Shown: positions 1-7,731, counted from the stretch's first letter. The stretch: DNA of 21,852 nt from ATZT02 sp038124905 (GCA_038124905.1 JAYPCW010000019.1:1-21852); one strand, 5' to 3'. Translations and numbers: made by a program. The notes: a model not told the origin generated them from the letters alone.

Positions 1-29
1 ATCGCAATTGTTGGTAAATTAGGGTGACG

Positions 30-800
30 ATGTTTAGACGCCCAAAAATTGAAATTAAGACCCCCGAGCAAATCAAGAAAATGCATACAGCCGGCGGTGT
101 GGTGGCAAAAGCATTAGCCCAAATCAAAAATGCTGCCCAGCCTGGCGTTACCAGTGCTGAGCTTGATGAGATCGCAAGAGAGGTAATTCTTTCAAGTAAT
201 GCTTCTCCTTCTTTTTTGGGTTATCACGGGTTTCCGGGGCACATTTGTGTCTCAATAAATGATGAAGTAGTTCACGGAATTCCTAGTAGCACAAGAAAAC
301 TACAAGCCGGAGATCTTGTCAGCGTAGATTGCGGAGCTATTTTCGATGGTTGGCATGGAGATGCTGCTATCACGATCGAGATTGGCGAGGTCAGTGAAGA
401 ATTAAAGTCCTTGAGTGAAATCACCCACCGGGCCATGATGGCAGGCATCGAGGCTGCGCAAGTAGGCAATCAAATCTCTGACATTGGTCACGCAATTGAA
501 AATGTTGCTAAAGCGTCTAACTTAAATATCGGAATAGTTCAAGAGTACGTAGGGCATGGAATCGGCTCTCAAATGCACATGGCACCTAGCGTTCCAAATT
601 ACGGACCACCTGGTCAGGGCCTAAAACTTATTGAAGGTATGGCGATAGCTATTGAACCGATGTTTATCTTGGGCTCATCACAAGTTCATGTTTTAGATGA
701 TGAATGGACGGTTGTCTCATCCGAGGGATCGATTGCCAGCCATTGGGAAAACACTGTAGTTATAACTAAATCGGGCCCTGAAATAACTACAAAAGAATAG
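30..800 (+). CDS. map: Methionine aminopeptidase, type I
   Basis: This cytosolic metalloprotease removes the initiator methionine from new proteins. The 256-residue product has the full pita-bread fold pattern: substrate histidine H82 (VVHGIP) and the five metal ligands D100 (VSVDCG), D111 (HGDAA), H176 (GHGIG), E209 (AIEPM) and E240 (HWENT). I chose the ATG at 30 because an AGGG stretch at 21-24 sits five bases upstream; a GTG at 24 would add only two residues. Codons 1-27 in frame 1 read as a possible gene tail ending at TGA 25-27, too short to assign. In many actinobacteria map follows adk in the same direction; here it faces adk, with other genes between. The AI-2E family gene starts 12 bases downstream, so the two may be cotranscribed. 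Confidence 0.95.
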   Translation: MFRRPKIEIKTPEQIKKMHTAGGVVAKALAQIKNAAQPGVTSAELDEIAREVILSSNASPSFLGYHGFPGHICVSINDEVVHGIPSSTRKLQAGDLVSVDCGAIFDGWHGDAAITIEIGEVSEELKSLSEITHRAMMAGIEAAQVGNQISDIGHAIENVAKASNLNIGIVQEYVGHGIGSQMHMAPSVPNYGPPGQGLKLIEGMAIAIEPMFILGSSQVHVLDDEWTVVSSEGSIASHWENTVVITKSGPEITTKE

Positions 801-812
801 TAAACTGAATTG

Positions 813-1898
813 ATGTCAAGGCTTATAAAAAATACCCGTAGCAAACTCTCGCAAGTTTCAGTACCAACCGGCTTGGCAATTGCAACAGAATGGTCTTGGC
901 GCTTAATAGTAATCGCTACTGCGCTTGCCCTATTTTCTTTTATCGTTTATCAATTGAGTTTTGTGTTAATTCCACTTTTGGTTTAGCTATTTCTAGCAGC
1001 GATAGTTACACCCCTGCATAATTTGCTGCTTCGCTGGAGGCTCCCCCGCCCTATCGCTACCTTGCTTTCAATTGTTTCTTTAATTGGAGTTGTTGTTGCT
1101 ATTTTTTGGACGGTAATTTCAGCAATCTCTAGCAATTGGTCTTCTTTGCAAGAGCGCAGCTTAGCTGTTTATCAAGACTTTGTCGATTTTCTATTACAGT
1201 CACCGCTTGCTGTCTCAGAGGCACAAATTCAAGATTGGTTTGAACAATTTGCCGACAATTTAGATACCTCAAGTCTGCTAAGTGGTGCACTTTCTATAGG
1301 TAGTTCATTAGGGGAATTTATTGTAGGACTAATACTCGCGCTATTTGCCTTAATATTTTTTATTCATGATGGAGAGAGGATCTGGAACTTCCTACTAAGG
1401 CTAGTTCCAAGAAATTCAAAAGTCGCAATAGCTGGTGCAGGTAACGCCGGCTGGGGCACCTTTACCTCATTTGTTAAAGCACAAGTGATAGTCGCATTGA
1501 TCGATGCAGTTGGAATTGGCTTGGGTGCTTGGATTTTAGGATTACCGCTTGCTTTGCCAATTGCGCTGATTGTTTTCTTAGGTAGTTTTATTCCGATCGT
1601 TGGCGCTTTTGTTACTGGAGCGCTAGCAATATTTGTTGCTCTGGTTTATCAAGGCTTTACCACTGCCTTAATCATGTTTGCGATCGTAATTGTTGTGCAA
1701 CAGGTTGAGGGCCAAATTCTTCAACCGTTCATTATTGGAAAATCAGTAAAAATACATCCGCTCGCTGTGGTGCTAGCTGTAACGATTGGAGCCTACTTAG
1801 CTGGAATACCTGGTGCTTTGTTTGCCGTTCCCTTGCTTGCTTTAGTAAATGTTTTCATTCGCTACATTGCCAGCGGAGATTGGAAGTCCACAACTTAA
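813..1898 (+). pseudogene. AI-2E/PerM family transporter, interrupted by in-frame TAG
   Basis: A multi-pass membrane protein of the AI-2E family transporter (PerM/YdiK) superfamily, whose members are uncertain exporters or permeases. Reading from ATG 813 gives MSRLIKNTRSK, then a first membrane segment that meets TAG at 984-986 (codon 58). The same frame then continues without a break to TAA 1896-1898. An open stretch begins at TTG 1023, but the sequence between the TAG and 1023 (LFLAAIVTPLHN) is still family-like, so the gene is one 361-codon frame with a single nonsense codon. The C-terminus has the usual family pattern (QILQPFIIGKSVKIHPL, then AGIPGALFAVPLLA). It may be a real pseudogene, a strain polymorphism or a base error. 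Most single-base reversions are sense codons; TTG (Leu) would suit the membrane segment. Type is certain to family level only. Confidence 0.8.
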
Positions 1899-1930
1899 AA
1901 TGCTTGAAATTAACTACCCAAGGCTTGGCT

Positions 1931-2065
1931 TTATTTACTCATCAATTCATCTAGTTTAGAAATTACGCTTTGCGCTGATGGATTAGTCATAGCAGTACCG
2001 TCTGAAAAAACTAATGTGGGCACTGTTTGATTACCTTCATTTACTTTTTCTACGATCTGTGCTGC
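1931..2065 (-). CDS. Mycoredoxin, 3' part only (first copy, cut by gap)
   Basis: The 44 C-terminal residues of a glutaredoxin-like protein, read from the gap edge at 2065 to TAA at 1933-1931. It contains the cis-proline segment TVPTLVF and ends KLDELMSK. The thioredoxin-type active-site half is missing because the sequence stops at the N run. It differs from the complete copy at 2176-2433 by three residues (Q for K, T for S, I for L) but by about 17% of bases, so it is a homologue under purifying selection, not a decaying fragment. It is probably the same gene from a second strain. Confidence 0.85.
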   Translation of the reverse strand, partial: AAQIVEKVNEGNQTVPTLVFSDGTAMTNPSAQSVISKLDELMSK

Positions 2066-2075
2066 NNNNNNNNNN
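2066..2075. other. Assembly gap (10 N)
   Basis: Ten unresolved bases, a round number typical of a placeholder of unknown length put in by scaffolding. Because both flanks carry the same locus, the true gap is probably negative (an overlap). Confidence 0.97.
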
Positions 2076-2155
2076 TTCCCTTGCTTGCTTTAGTAAATGT
2101 TTTCATTCGCTACATTGCCAGTGGATCTTGGAAGAGCACTACTTTAAATACTTAA
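2076..2155 (+). CDS. AI-2E family transporter, C-terminal fragment (second copy)
   Basis: From the gap edge the frame starting at 2078 reads PLLALVNVFIRYIASG and ends at TAA 2153-2155, 25 residues in all. It matches the C-terminus of the interrupted gene at 813-1898 but has SWKSTTLNT in place of DWKSTT, so its stop is three codons later. The rest of the gene lies on the other side of the contig join. It says nothing about whether this strain also carries the TAG. Confidence 0.85.
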
Positions 2156-2175
2156 AACTTATTCAACAAATCTTG

Positions 2176-2433
2176 TTATTTGCTCATTAATTCATCGAGC
2201 TTAGAAAGTACGCTCTGCGCCGAAGGGTTACTCATCGCGGTACCGTCTGAAAAAACCAAAGTGGGAACTGTTTGATTACCTTCGTTGACCTTCTCAACTA
2301 TTTTTGCTGCTGCTGGGTCCTCTTCAATGTTTATTTCTACGAATTCAACTTCTAAAGAAGCTAACTGCTTTTTTAATCTTTGGCAATAACCACACCATTC
2401 GGTGGTGTACATAGTTAAATGCTCTTTTGACAT
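2176..2433 (-). CDS. Mycoredoxin (glutaredoxin-like protein)
   Basis: An 85-residue thioredoxin-fold protein. By family it reduces mixed disulfides between proteins and mycothiol, the actinobacterial low-molecular-weight thiol. Active site WCGYC with C14 and C17 in the expected N-terminal place (MYTTEWCGYCQRLK), cis-proline P57 in TVPT, and a C-terminal SDGTAMSNPS segment typical of Mrx1-like proteins. The length is normal. It begins 20 bases after the methyltransferase stop, in the same direction, so it is probably the last gene of the long - strand operon. It ends convergently with the AI-2E gene, with a 20-base spacer and no terminator I can recognise. No clear Shine-Dalgarno precedes the ATG. 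Confidence 0.88.
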   Translation of the reverse strand: MSKEHLTMYTTEWCGYCQRLKKQLASLEVEFVEINIEEDPAAAKIVEKVNEGNQTVPTLVFSDGTAMSNPSAQSVLSKLDELMSK

Positions 2434-2453
2434 TGTTTAATCTTAGTCGCTTT

Positions 2454-3224
2454 TTAGATATCCCACCAAATGGTAGCTAATTTTCTAACCTCAGTAGGTT
2501 GCGCCTTAGTAAATTCTAAAATTTCTGCGTCTTTACTTTCAGGCAGGCAAAGTCGGATTCGATTAAATTCCACCATCTTGTCAATGGCGATTTCTTTGAA
2601 TGGTGGAGCATCAAAGAAATCAATTTTTGCATCAAACCCCATGTCTTTAATAATTTGGTGTGCATCATGAGCAGTCGGGGCGCTTGGTCGATCTAAATTC
2701 CAAAAGTGCTTCCAATAAGGATTCATTGAAGTTAACGGGTGATAGAGCGGTAGTTCTAAAACCACCCGACTAGACGCATGAGAGCTAATCGCATTGATGA
2801 AAGCTTCAATTTCAGAGACGTTATAGATCACATGGTGAGCTAGGGCAACTTCTGCAACGGGAACTAGATCTTCGATCCCAGGCCAGTCCCCAAAAAATGT
2901 TTGAACTTCAAGATTATGCAATTTGGCATAATCCTCATAACGCTCAAGCATTACCGCTTGATGATCTACGCCAATAGCTTTTTTAACTTCTGGGAGTAAT
3001 TCAAAAGTTGCTTTTCCTCCCCCGCAACCTATATCTAAGACACTTTTTTCTTCTTTTAGCCCAACTAATGCTGCTTTGGTGGAAGGAGTAACTTCTAGTT
3101 TTTGATTTGGATCGAGTTGAAACAATTCCACTGGGTGAATCCAAGGTGAGGTTGGAGCTTGCTTAAGAATCTCCTCAGGAATCGCCCAGCTGGCTAGAGC
3201 GACTTTCCAATCTTCAACCTTCAA
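2454..3224 (-). CDS. Class I SAM-dependent methyltransferase
   Basis: A methyltransferase of unknown substrate. The SAM-binding motif I is clear (VLDIGCGGGKATFEL), followed by an acidic post-I residue in IGVDHQ and a FGDWPG segment. The frame is open back to TTG 3275 and ATG 3272, but those starts would overlap adk by about 60 bases. TTG 3224 (product MKVEDWKVALASW, 256 residues) overlaps by only 11 bases and keeps the WAIPEEIL and PWIHPVELF region; the start is not settled. The C-terminal half (NPYWKHFWNLDRPSAP) resembles unnamed actinobacterial methyltransferases. It lies directly after adk, the place of map in many relatives, and is probably cotranscribed with it. A housekeeping role is a guess from position only. 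Confidence 0.8.
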   Translation of the reverse strand: MKVEDWKVALASWAIPEEILKQAPTSPWIHPVELFQLDPNQKLEVTPSTKAALVGLKEEKSVLDIGCGGGKATFELLPEVKKAIGVDHQAVMLERYEDYAKLHNLEVQTFFGDWPGIEDLVPVAEVALAHHVIYNVSEIEAFINAISSHASSRVVLELPLYHPLTSMNPYWKHFWNLDRPSAPTAHDAHQIIKDMGFDAKIDFFDAPPFKEIAIDKMVEFNRIRLCLPESKDAEILEFTKAQPTEVRKLATIWWDI

Positions 3225-3777
3225 GAGCGGTAAGAATCCTGCGAGTAACGGCGTCGACTTCGCCAAGCCCATCAACTTGAATCACTAAATTTTTATTTTT
3301 ATAGTTATCAATTATTGGCGCGGTTTCTGCGAGATAAACTTCCAATCGCTTGGTAATAACTTCTTCGGTGTCATCTGCGCGATTTTGCTCCTTAGCGCGA
3401 TTTAACAGACGTTTTACCAAGGTATTAATGTCTGCAACTAGCTCAATAACCCGATCAATTTGGTGATTTTGACTCTTAAGAGTTTCATCTAAAAATTTGA
3501 CTTGATCTAATGTCCTCGGGTAGCCATCAAGTAAAAAGCCGTTTGCCGCGTCCGGCCAGGTTAGGCGATCGGCGACAATTCGGTTGGTCACATCATCGGG
3601 CACATACTCGCCCCGATCCATGTAACTTTTGGCCTCAAGACCAATCGCGGTTTCTTTTTTTAAGTTTTCTCTAAAAATATCTCCAGTAGATATATGTGGG
3701 ATCGAAAACTTTTCTGCGATAAATTTTGCCTGGGTGCCTTTGCCCGCGCCCGGGGGGCCCATTATTAATAATCTCAT
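3214..3777 (-). CDS. adk: Adenylate kinase
   Basis: Catalyses ATP + AMP to 2 ADP, keeping adenylate pools balanced in the cytosol. The product has 187 residues, the short form common in actinobacteria, with no zinc-finger LID insert. Visible motifs: P-loop GPPGAGKGT (residues 7-15), AMP-site STGDIFR, and DGYPRT with tyrosine where DGFPR is usual, then the LID arginines in NRAKEQNRADDTEE. It starts seven bases after the secY stop, the classic secY-adk order. The ATG has only a weak ribosome binding site, so coupling to secY translation is likely. Its 3' end overlaps the following methyltransferase frame. Confidence 0.97.
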   Translation of the reverse strand: MRLLIMGPPGAGKGTQAKFIAEKFSIPHISTGDIFRENLKKETAIGLEAKSYMDRGEYVPDDVTNRIVADRLTWPDAANGFLLDGYPRTLDQVKFLDETLKSQNHQIDRVIELVADINTLVKRLLNRAKEQNRADDTEEVITKRLEVYLAETAPIIDNYKNKNLVIQVDGLGEVDAVTRRILTALEG

Positions 3778-3784
3778 TGGTTTA

Positions 3785-5104
3785 TTACTGATTCGGGTTA
3801 GTCTTTAAGAATCCTTCATAGCTGCGCTGTTGTAATTGGCTCTCAATTTGCTTAACGGTGTCTAAGCCGACGCCCACCATAATTAACAAACTGGTTCCAC
3901 CAAACAAAAAGCGATTACCAACGCCTAAGAAGGCGAAAGCTATAAATGGCAAAACTGCAACGATCGTGAGGTACGTTGAGCCAGCTGCCATCAGTCTGCT
4001 TAATACATAACGTAAATATTCAACGGTTGGTCGACCAGCACGAATTCCTGGTATAAAACCGCCGTACTTTTTCATGTTTTCAGCAACTTCTTCAGGGTTG
4101 AAAGTAATTGAAGCATAAAAATAGGCAAAGAAAATAATGAATACTGCGTAGGTAATGATATAGACCGGTTCGGTGCCGTTCGCAAAATTAGCAGCAATCC
4201 ACTGGGCTATTGCATTTTGACTTTGGCTTAACTGAACCAACAATGATGGCAAGTAAAGAATTGAAGAGGCGAAAATTACTGGAATGATTCCAGCCATGTT
4301 TACCTTAAGTGGGATGTAAGTAGAAGATCCACCAAACATCTGGCGGCCAACCATTCGCTTGGCGTACTGCACTGGAATTCTTCGCTGTGCTTGCTCGACA
4401 AAAACCACACCCATGATTATCAAAATTCCGATCACGACAACTGACAAGAAGGTGAAGAGACCGTTAACTGTCAAAATCGCCGCAAATTGACTTGGGATTG
4501 AAGAAATAATTGAAGCAAAAATTAATAGCGACATTCCATTACCGACACCGCGTTCAGTGATCAACTCACCCATCCACATGATCAAAGCTGTGGCAGCTGT
4601 CATGGTGATAACCATGGTGAGAATTACCACGATTGATTGGTTAGGTATTAATTGATTTGGACAACCTCTAAGTAATTGACCAGGAGTTCTAGCAAGAGCC
4701 AAGATGCTGGTCGCTTGCAAAACTGCCAAACCAATAGTGGTGTAACGGGTATATTGGGTAATTTTTGCTTGGCCTGATTGACCTTCTTTTTTCAACATTT
4801 CTAGGCGCGGAATTACCACCGTTAATAACTGCATGATGATACTTGCGGTGATGTAAGGCATGATTCCCAAAGCAAAAACACTTAACTGCAAAAGTGCGCC
4901 ACCAGAGAAAAGGTTTATCACGCCATAAATTGAGTCACCCTCAACTAGCGCAACACATTCTTGAATTGCTGCGTAATCAACGCCCGGAGTTGGGATTTGC
5001 GTTCCAAGACGATAGAGAGCTAAAAGTCCAAGTGTGAAAAGTAATTTGCGTCGTAAATCCGGCGTGCGAAAGCCGTCGGTCAACCACGCAAAGTTAAGTC
5101 TCAT
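3785..5104 (-). CDS. secY: Protein translocase channel subunit SecY
   Basis: The central pore subunit of the SecYEG complex in the cytoplasmic membrane, through which most exported and membrane proteins pass. The 439-residue length and hydrophobic pattern fit ten membrane helices. The N-terminus is the actinobacterial type (FRTPDLRRKLLFTL), followed by the plug region after IPTPGVDY, SGGALLQLSVFALGIMPYI for helix 2, and the cytosolic loop RRIPVQYAKRM that contacts SecA and the ribosome. It lies five bases after rplO, as in the conserved spc operon. Nothing is missing or unusual. Confidence 0.98.
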   Translation of the reverse strand: MRLNFAWLTDGFRTPDLRRKLLFTLGLLALYRLGTQIPTPGVDYAAIQECVALVEGDSIYGVINLFSGGALLQLSVFALGIMPYITASIIMQLLTVVIPRLEMLKKEGQSGQAKITQYTRYTTIGLAVLQATSILALARTPGQLLRGCPNQLIPNQSIVVILTMVITMTAATALIMWMGELITERGVGNGMSLLIFASIISSIPSQFAAILTVNGLFTFLSVVVIGILIIMGVVFVEQAQRRIPVQYAKRMVGRQMFGGSSTYIPLKVNMAGIIPVIFASSILYLPSLLVQLSQSQNAIAQWIAANFANGTEPVYIITYAVFIIFFAYFYASITFNPEEVAENMKKYGGFIPGIRAGRPTVEYLRYVLSRLMAAGSTYLTIVAVLPFIAFAFLGVGNRFLFGGTSLLIMVGVGLDTVKQIESQLQQRSYEGFLKTNPNQ

Positions 5105-5109
5105 CTTCT

Positions 5110-5550
5110 TTAGAAGACCTTAACTGAACCGCCAGCTGCAGTGATCTTGCTGGTAGCTGACTCCGAGAACTTATGAGCAGTAACATCAACTTTGACGCTG
5201 ATTTCACCAAAACCCAAGACCTTAACTGGTTGGCCTTTTCTAACTAAGCCGGCCTTGATCAAATCTTGAATCGCAATTGCTCCGCCGCTAGGGAACAGCC
5301 TTTGAATATCAGCAACGTTGACCGCTTGAAATTCGATTTTGTTTGGATTCTTGAAGCCCTTCAATTTTGGAAGACGCATGTGTAATGGCATCTGACCACC
5401 TTCAAAAGAAGCTGGGATATTTCTACGAGCGCCAGAGCCTTTGGTTCCACGTCCAGCAGTTTTTCCCTTGCTTGCTTCACCGCGACCTTTACGGGTTTTT
5501 GCGGTTTTGCTCCCCGGAGCAGGTCGTAAATGATGTGCTTTTACTGGCAT
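5110..5550 (-). CDS. rplO: 50S ribosomal protein L15
   Basis: A late-assembling large-subunit protein, 146 residues. It has the long glycine- and lysine-rich N-terminal extension that threads into 23S rRNA (GSKTAKTRKGRG, then GRGTKGSGARR), followed by the FEGGQMPLHMRLPKLKGF signature and a C-terminal globular domain ending GGSVKVF. It sits four bases after the rpmD stop and five before secY, in the usual order. Confidence 0.98.
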   Translation of the reverse strand: MPVKAHHLRPAPGSKTAKTRKGRGEASKGKTAGRGTKGSGARRNIPASFEGGQMPLHMRLPKLKGFKNPNKIEFQAVNVADIQRLFPSGGAIAIQDLIKAGLVRKGQPVKVLGFGEISVKVDVTAHKFSESATSKITAAGGSVKVF

Positions 5551-5554
5551 TTAC

Positions 5555-5734
5555 CTAAACCTCTTCAATCTTTACTAAATGCATGACTTGGTTTACCATT
5601 CCACGAAATTCTGGACTGTCTGGCTTCACTACGCTGTCACCAATTTTTTTTAATCCTAGTGAGCGTAAATTCTGACGCTGACGTTCTGAACCGCCAATTT
5701 CAGATTTGACCTGAGTTACTTTCAAATTAGCCAT
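5555..5734 (-). CDS. rpmD: 50S ribosomal protein L30
   Basis: A 59-residue gene read directly from the - strand: ATG at 5734-5732, TAG at 5557-5555. The product begins MANLKVTQVKSEIGG, carries the L30 core SERQRQNLRSLGLKKIG and the middle segment VVKPDSPEFRGMVNQV, and ends MHLVKIEEV. L30 binds 23S rRNA near the 5S rRNA. The ATG shares one base with the rpsE stop (TAATG), so translation is probably coupled to rpsE. Position between rpsE and rplO is the conserved one. Confidence 0.97.
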   Translation of the reverse strand: MANLKVTQVKSEIGGSERQRQNLRSLGLKKIGDSVVKPDSPEFRGMVNQVMHLVKIEEV

Positions 5735-6345
5735 TATTGAGCACCTGCAGTTTTCTTATCAGCCGCATCAGCAAGCAAAAGTGCTTTTGGCGCTACTTCT
5801 TCTAACGGCAATCCACGACGAGCAGCTACCGCTTCGGGGCGCTCTAGCATCTTCAATGCCGCAATTGTGGCGTGAACGATGTTTAGTGAATTTTGCGATC
5901 CTAAGCTCTTAGTTAACACATCATGAATTCCCGCAGCTTCAAGAACTGCACGAACTGCACCACCGGCAATTACCCCGGTACCGGCAGAAGCAGGGCGTAA
6001 AAGCACCACACCAGCAGCATCTTCACCAGTAACTGGGTGAGGAATGGTTCCGCCAATTCTCGGTACTTTGAAGAACTTTCGCTTAGCTTCTTCAACGGCT
6101 TTACTTATTGCTTGCGGTACTTCTTTTGCTTTGCCGTAGCCAACTCCAACTTGACCATTGCCATCTCCAACAACTACTAAAGCAGTGAAAGAAAATCTAC
6201 GTCCACCCTTAACAACTTTTGCTACACGGTTAACCGTAACAACTCTTTCAATAAAGTTGGATTTTTCTCTTGGTTCTCTTCCTTCGCGAGAATCTCTGCG
6301 ATCGCGCTTTCCTGAGCGCTCTTCGGATTCAACTCTTTGTGCCAT
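5734..6345 (-). CDS. rpsE: 30S ribosomal protein S5
   Basis: A small-subunit protein at the mRNA entry and decoding region, 203 residues. After a charged N-terminal extension rich in R, E and S (residues 3-29), the double-stranded RNA-binding S5 domain begins at FIERVVTVNRVAKVVKGG. The loop KVVKGGRRFSFTA, where spectinomycin-resistance changes arise in other bacteria, looks ordinary. The C-terminal domain contains GTGVIAGGAVRAVLE. It shares TAATG overlaps with both neighbours, rplR upstream and rpmD downstream, so all three may be translated by reinitiation. Confidence 0.98.
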   Translation of the reverse strand: MAQRVESEERSGKRDRRDSREGREPREKSNFIERVVTVNRVAKVVKGGRRFSFTALVVVGDGNGQVGVGYGKAKEVPQAISKAVEEAKRKFFKVPRIGGTIPHPVTGEDAAGVVLLRPASAGTGVIAGGAVRAVLEAAGIHDVLTKSLGSQNSLNIVHATIAALKMLERPEAVAARRGLPLEEVAPKALLLADAADKKTAGAQ

Positions 6346-6722
6346 TAGAAATTCAACCCTCCTTCACGTGCACCATCGGCTAATGCCGCAACACGTCCGT
6401 GGTACTTACGTCCGGCGCGATCAAAAATCACTTGATTAATCCCCTTTGCTTTAGCTCTCTCGGCTAAACGCTTTCCGGCATCTTTAGCTTGAGAAGTCTT
6501 ATCTCCGGTGGCAGCCTCTTTTTCCATGGTAGAGGCATAGGCCAAAGTGATTCCGGCGTTGTCGTCAACTAGTTGCGCAGTTAGGTTTCGCAAACTGCGT
6601 GAAATAACCAAGCGAGGCCGCTCGGCAGAGCCAAAAATGTTTTTTCTAACTCTGATATGACGACGTCGACGCATCGCTTCTTTTTTGCTTAAATGCTTTG
6701 CTGGTTTTGTGAAATTACCCAC
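6345..6722 (-). CDS. rplR: 50S ribosomal protein L18
   Basis: Binds 5S rRNA and docks it on the large subunit; 125 residues. A basic N-terminus (KEAMRRRRHIRVRKNIFG) precedes the conserved RPRLVISRSLRNLTAQLVDD, and the C-terminal end VIFDRAGRKYHGRVAALADGAREGGLNF is the family signature. It starts with GTG at 6722, two bases after the rplF stop. The stop overlaps the rpsE ATG by one base. Confidence 0.98.
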   Translation of the reverse strand: MGNFTKPAKHLSKKEAMRRRRHIRVRKNIFGSAERPRLVISRSLRNLTAQLVDDNAGITLAYASTMEKEAATGDKTSQAKDAGKRLAERAKAKGINQVIFDRAGRKYHGRVAALADGAREGGLNF

Positions 6723-6724
6723 GA

Positions 6725-7264
6725 TTATTTACCAGCCTTTCCAGCTTTGCGAATAACTCTTTCGCCTTCAATACGGACACCTTTACCTTTGTAAGGATCT
6801 TGTTTGCGAATCTTGGTCACATTTGAGGTGACTTCGCCAACCAATTGTTTATCGATTCCTTCTACATGGAATTTTGTTGGACTCTCAACCTTAAAAGTGA
6901 TTCCCTCTGGTGCCTTGTAAAGCACTGGGTGGCTGTAGCCCAAAGAAAACTCAAGATCTCTACCCTTTAAAGCGACACGATAACCCGTACCAGAGATAGT
7001 CAAAGTTTTTGAAAAACCTTCACTTACCCCGATCACCATATTATTAACTAGTGATCTAGATAGGCCATGTAATGCTTTGCTATCGCGCTCGTCATCTGGG
7101 CGTTGCAAAGCGAATGAACCATCTTCTTGCTTTGAGATAGTGATCTTTTCTGGCAGATTAATAGAAAGTTGACCCTTTGGTCCTTTCACGCTCACTTGTG
7201 AGCCAGCGATATTAATTTCAACTCCGCTAGGAACGGTTATTGGTTTTTTACCGACACGTGACAT
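6725..7264 (-). CDS. rplF: 50S ribosomal protein L6
   Basis: A large-subunit protein near the factor-binding site and sarcin-ricin loop, 179 residues in two duplicated RNA-binding domains. The N-terminus MSRVGKKPITVPSGV is typical. The second domain has GYRVALKG and the C-terminal signature RKQDPYKGKGVRIEGE. It lies ten bases after rpsH and two before rplR, within the spc operon. Length and motifs are normal. Confidence 0.98.
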   Translation of the reverse strand: MSRVGKKPITVPSGVEINIAGSQVSVKGPKGQLSINLPEKITISKQEDGSFALQRPDDERDSKALHGLSRSLVNNMVIGVSEGFSKTLTISGTGYRVALKGRDLEFSLGYSHPVLYKAPEGITFKVESPTKFHVEGIDKQLVGEVTSNVTKIRKQDPYKGKGVRIEGERVIRKAGKAGK

Positions 7265-7274
7265 CTTTACTCAC

Positions 7275-7673
7275 CTACCAAACGTAGGCGAGAACTTCTC
7301 CGCCTACACCCTTTTTAGAAGCTTGCTTGTCAGTAAGCAAACCTGATGAAGTTGAAATTATGGCAATGCCTAATCCACCCAGAACCTTAGGAAGATTTTC
7401 GCTTTTCGCATAAACACGTAGACCTGGCTTAGAAACTCTTCTTAAACCGGCAATAGCACGTTCACGATTTGGGCCGTACTTTAGATCTAAAACTAAACTT
7501 TTGCCCACTTTTGCTGGTTCTTCTTTGTAACCAGAGATAAAGCCTTCGCTTTGTAAAATTTCTGCAATGCTTGCCTTCATTTTTGAATAAGGCATGCTTA
7601 CAGTCTCATGATGCGCAGTATTGGCATTACGAAGTCTTGCCAACATATCCGCTATCGGATCTGTCATTGTCAT
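7275..7673 (-). CDS. rpsH: 30S ribosomal protein S8
   Basis: A primary 16S rRNA-binding protein of the central domain, 132 residues. The start MTMTDPIADMLARLRNAN is the usual actinobacterial form, and the C-terminal STSSGLLTDKQASKKGVGGE carries the rRNA-binding signature. The first ATG of the two was chosen because a GAAAGG motif lies about ten bases upstream. In E. coli S8 represses its own operon by binding mRNA; whether this happens here cannot be seen. It follows rpsN after 58 bases, the largest gap inside the spc section, where I see only a weak imperfect hairpin. Confidence 0.98.
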   Translation of the reverse strand: MTMTDPIADMLARLRNANTAHHETVSMPYSKMKASIAEILQSEGFISGYKEEPAKVGKSLVLDLKYGPNRERAIAGLRRVSKPGLRVYAKSENLPKVLGGLGIAIISTSSGLLTDKQASKKGVGGEVLAYVW

Positions 7674-7731
7674 GGCCGCTGGGCCTTTCTCGCAATGGTT
7701 TCCAAATTTCTTGGACCTTTTGCGCTAGTTA

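Larger units (their letters stand above)
1828..2310. repeat. Diverged duplicate flanking the N gap (1828-2065 and 2076-2310)
   Basis: The 238 bases before the gap and the 235 after it carry the same content in the same order: the AI-2E C-terminus on + and the mycoredoxin 3' part on -. The first 46 bases are identical (1828-1873 against 2076-2121), after which the copies diverge. Over the 135 mycoredoxin bases I count 23 differences (about 83% identity), mostly silent, with 41 of 44 residues unchanged. The short spacer between the two stops differs in both length and sequence. This pattern suits two homologous contig ends from different strains placed side by side, rather than a real tandem duplication. 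Confidence 0.9.

Noticed and set aside
1023..1898. Calling the AI-2E gene as an intact 291-residue protein
   Set aside because: The frame upstream of 1023 continues the family sequence back to ATG 813, broken only by one TAG, so the shorter frame is a 5'-truncated reading.
1899..1930. CCAAGGCTTGG as a terminator between AI-2E and mycoredoxin
   Set aside because: The arms are five bases with a one-base loop, which cannot fold, and the second copy of this spacer lacks it.
3225..3275. Methyltransferase start at TTG 3275 or ATG 3272
   Set aside because: It would overlap adk by about 60 bases and has no ribosome binding site. I prefer TTG 3224, but this is not certain.
7674..7731. Possible regulatory hairpin in the rpsN-rpsH gap
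   Set aside because: The inverted repeat (TCCAA...TTGGA with bulges) is short and imperfect, not above what chance gives.
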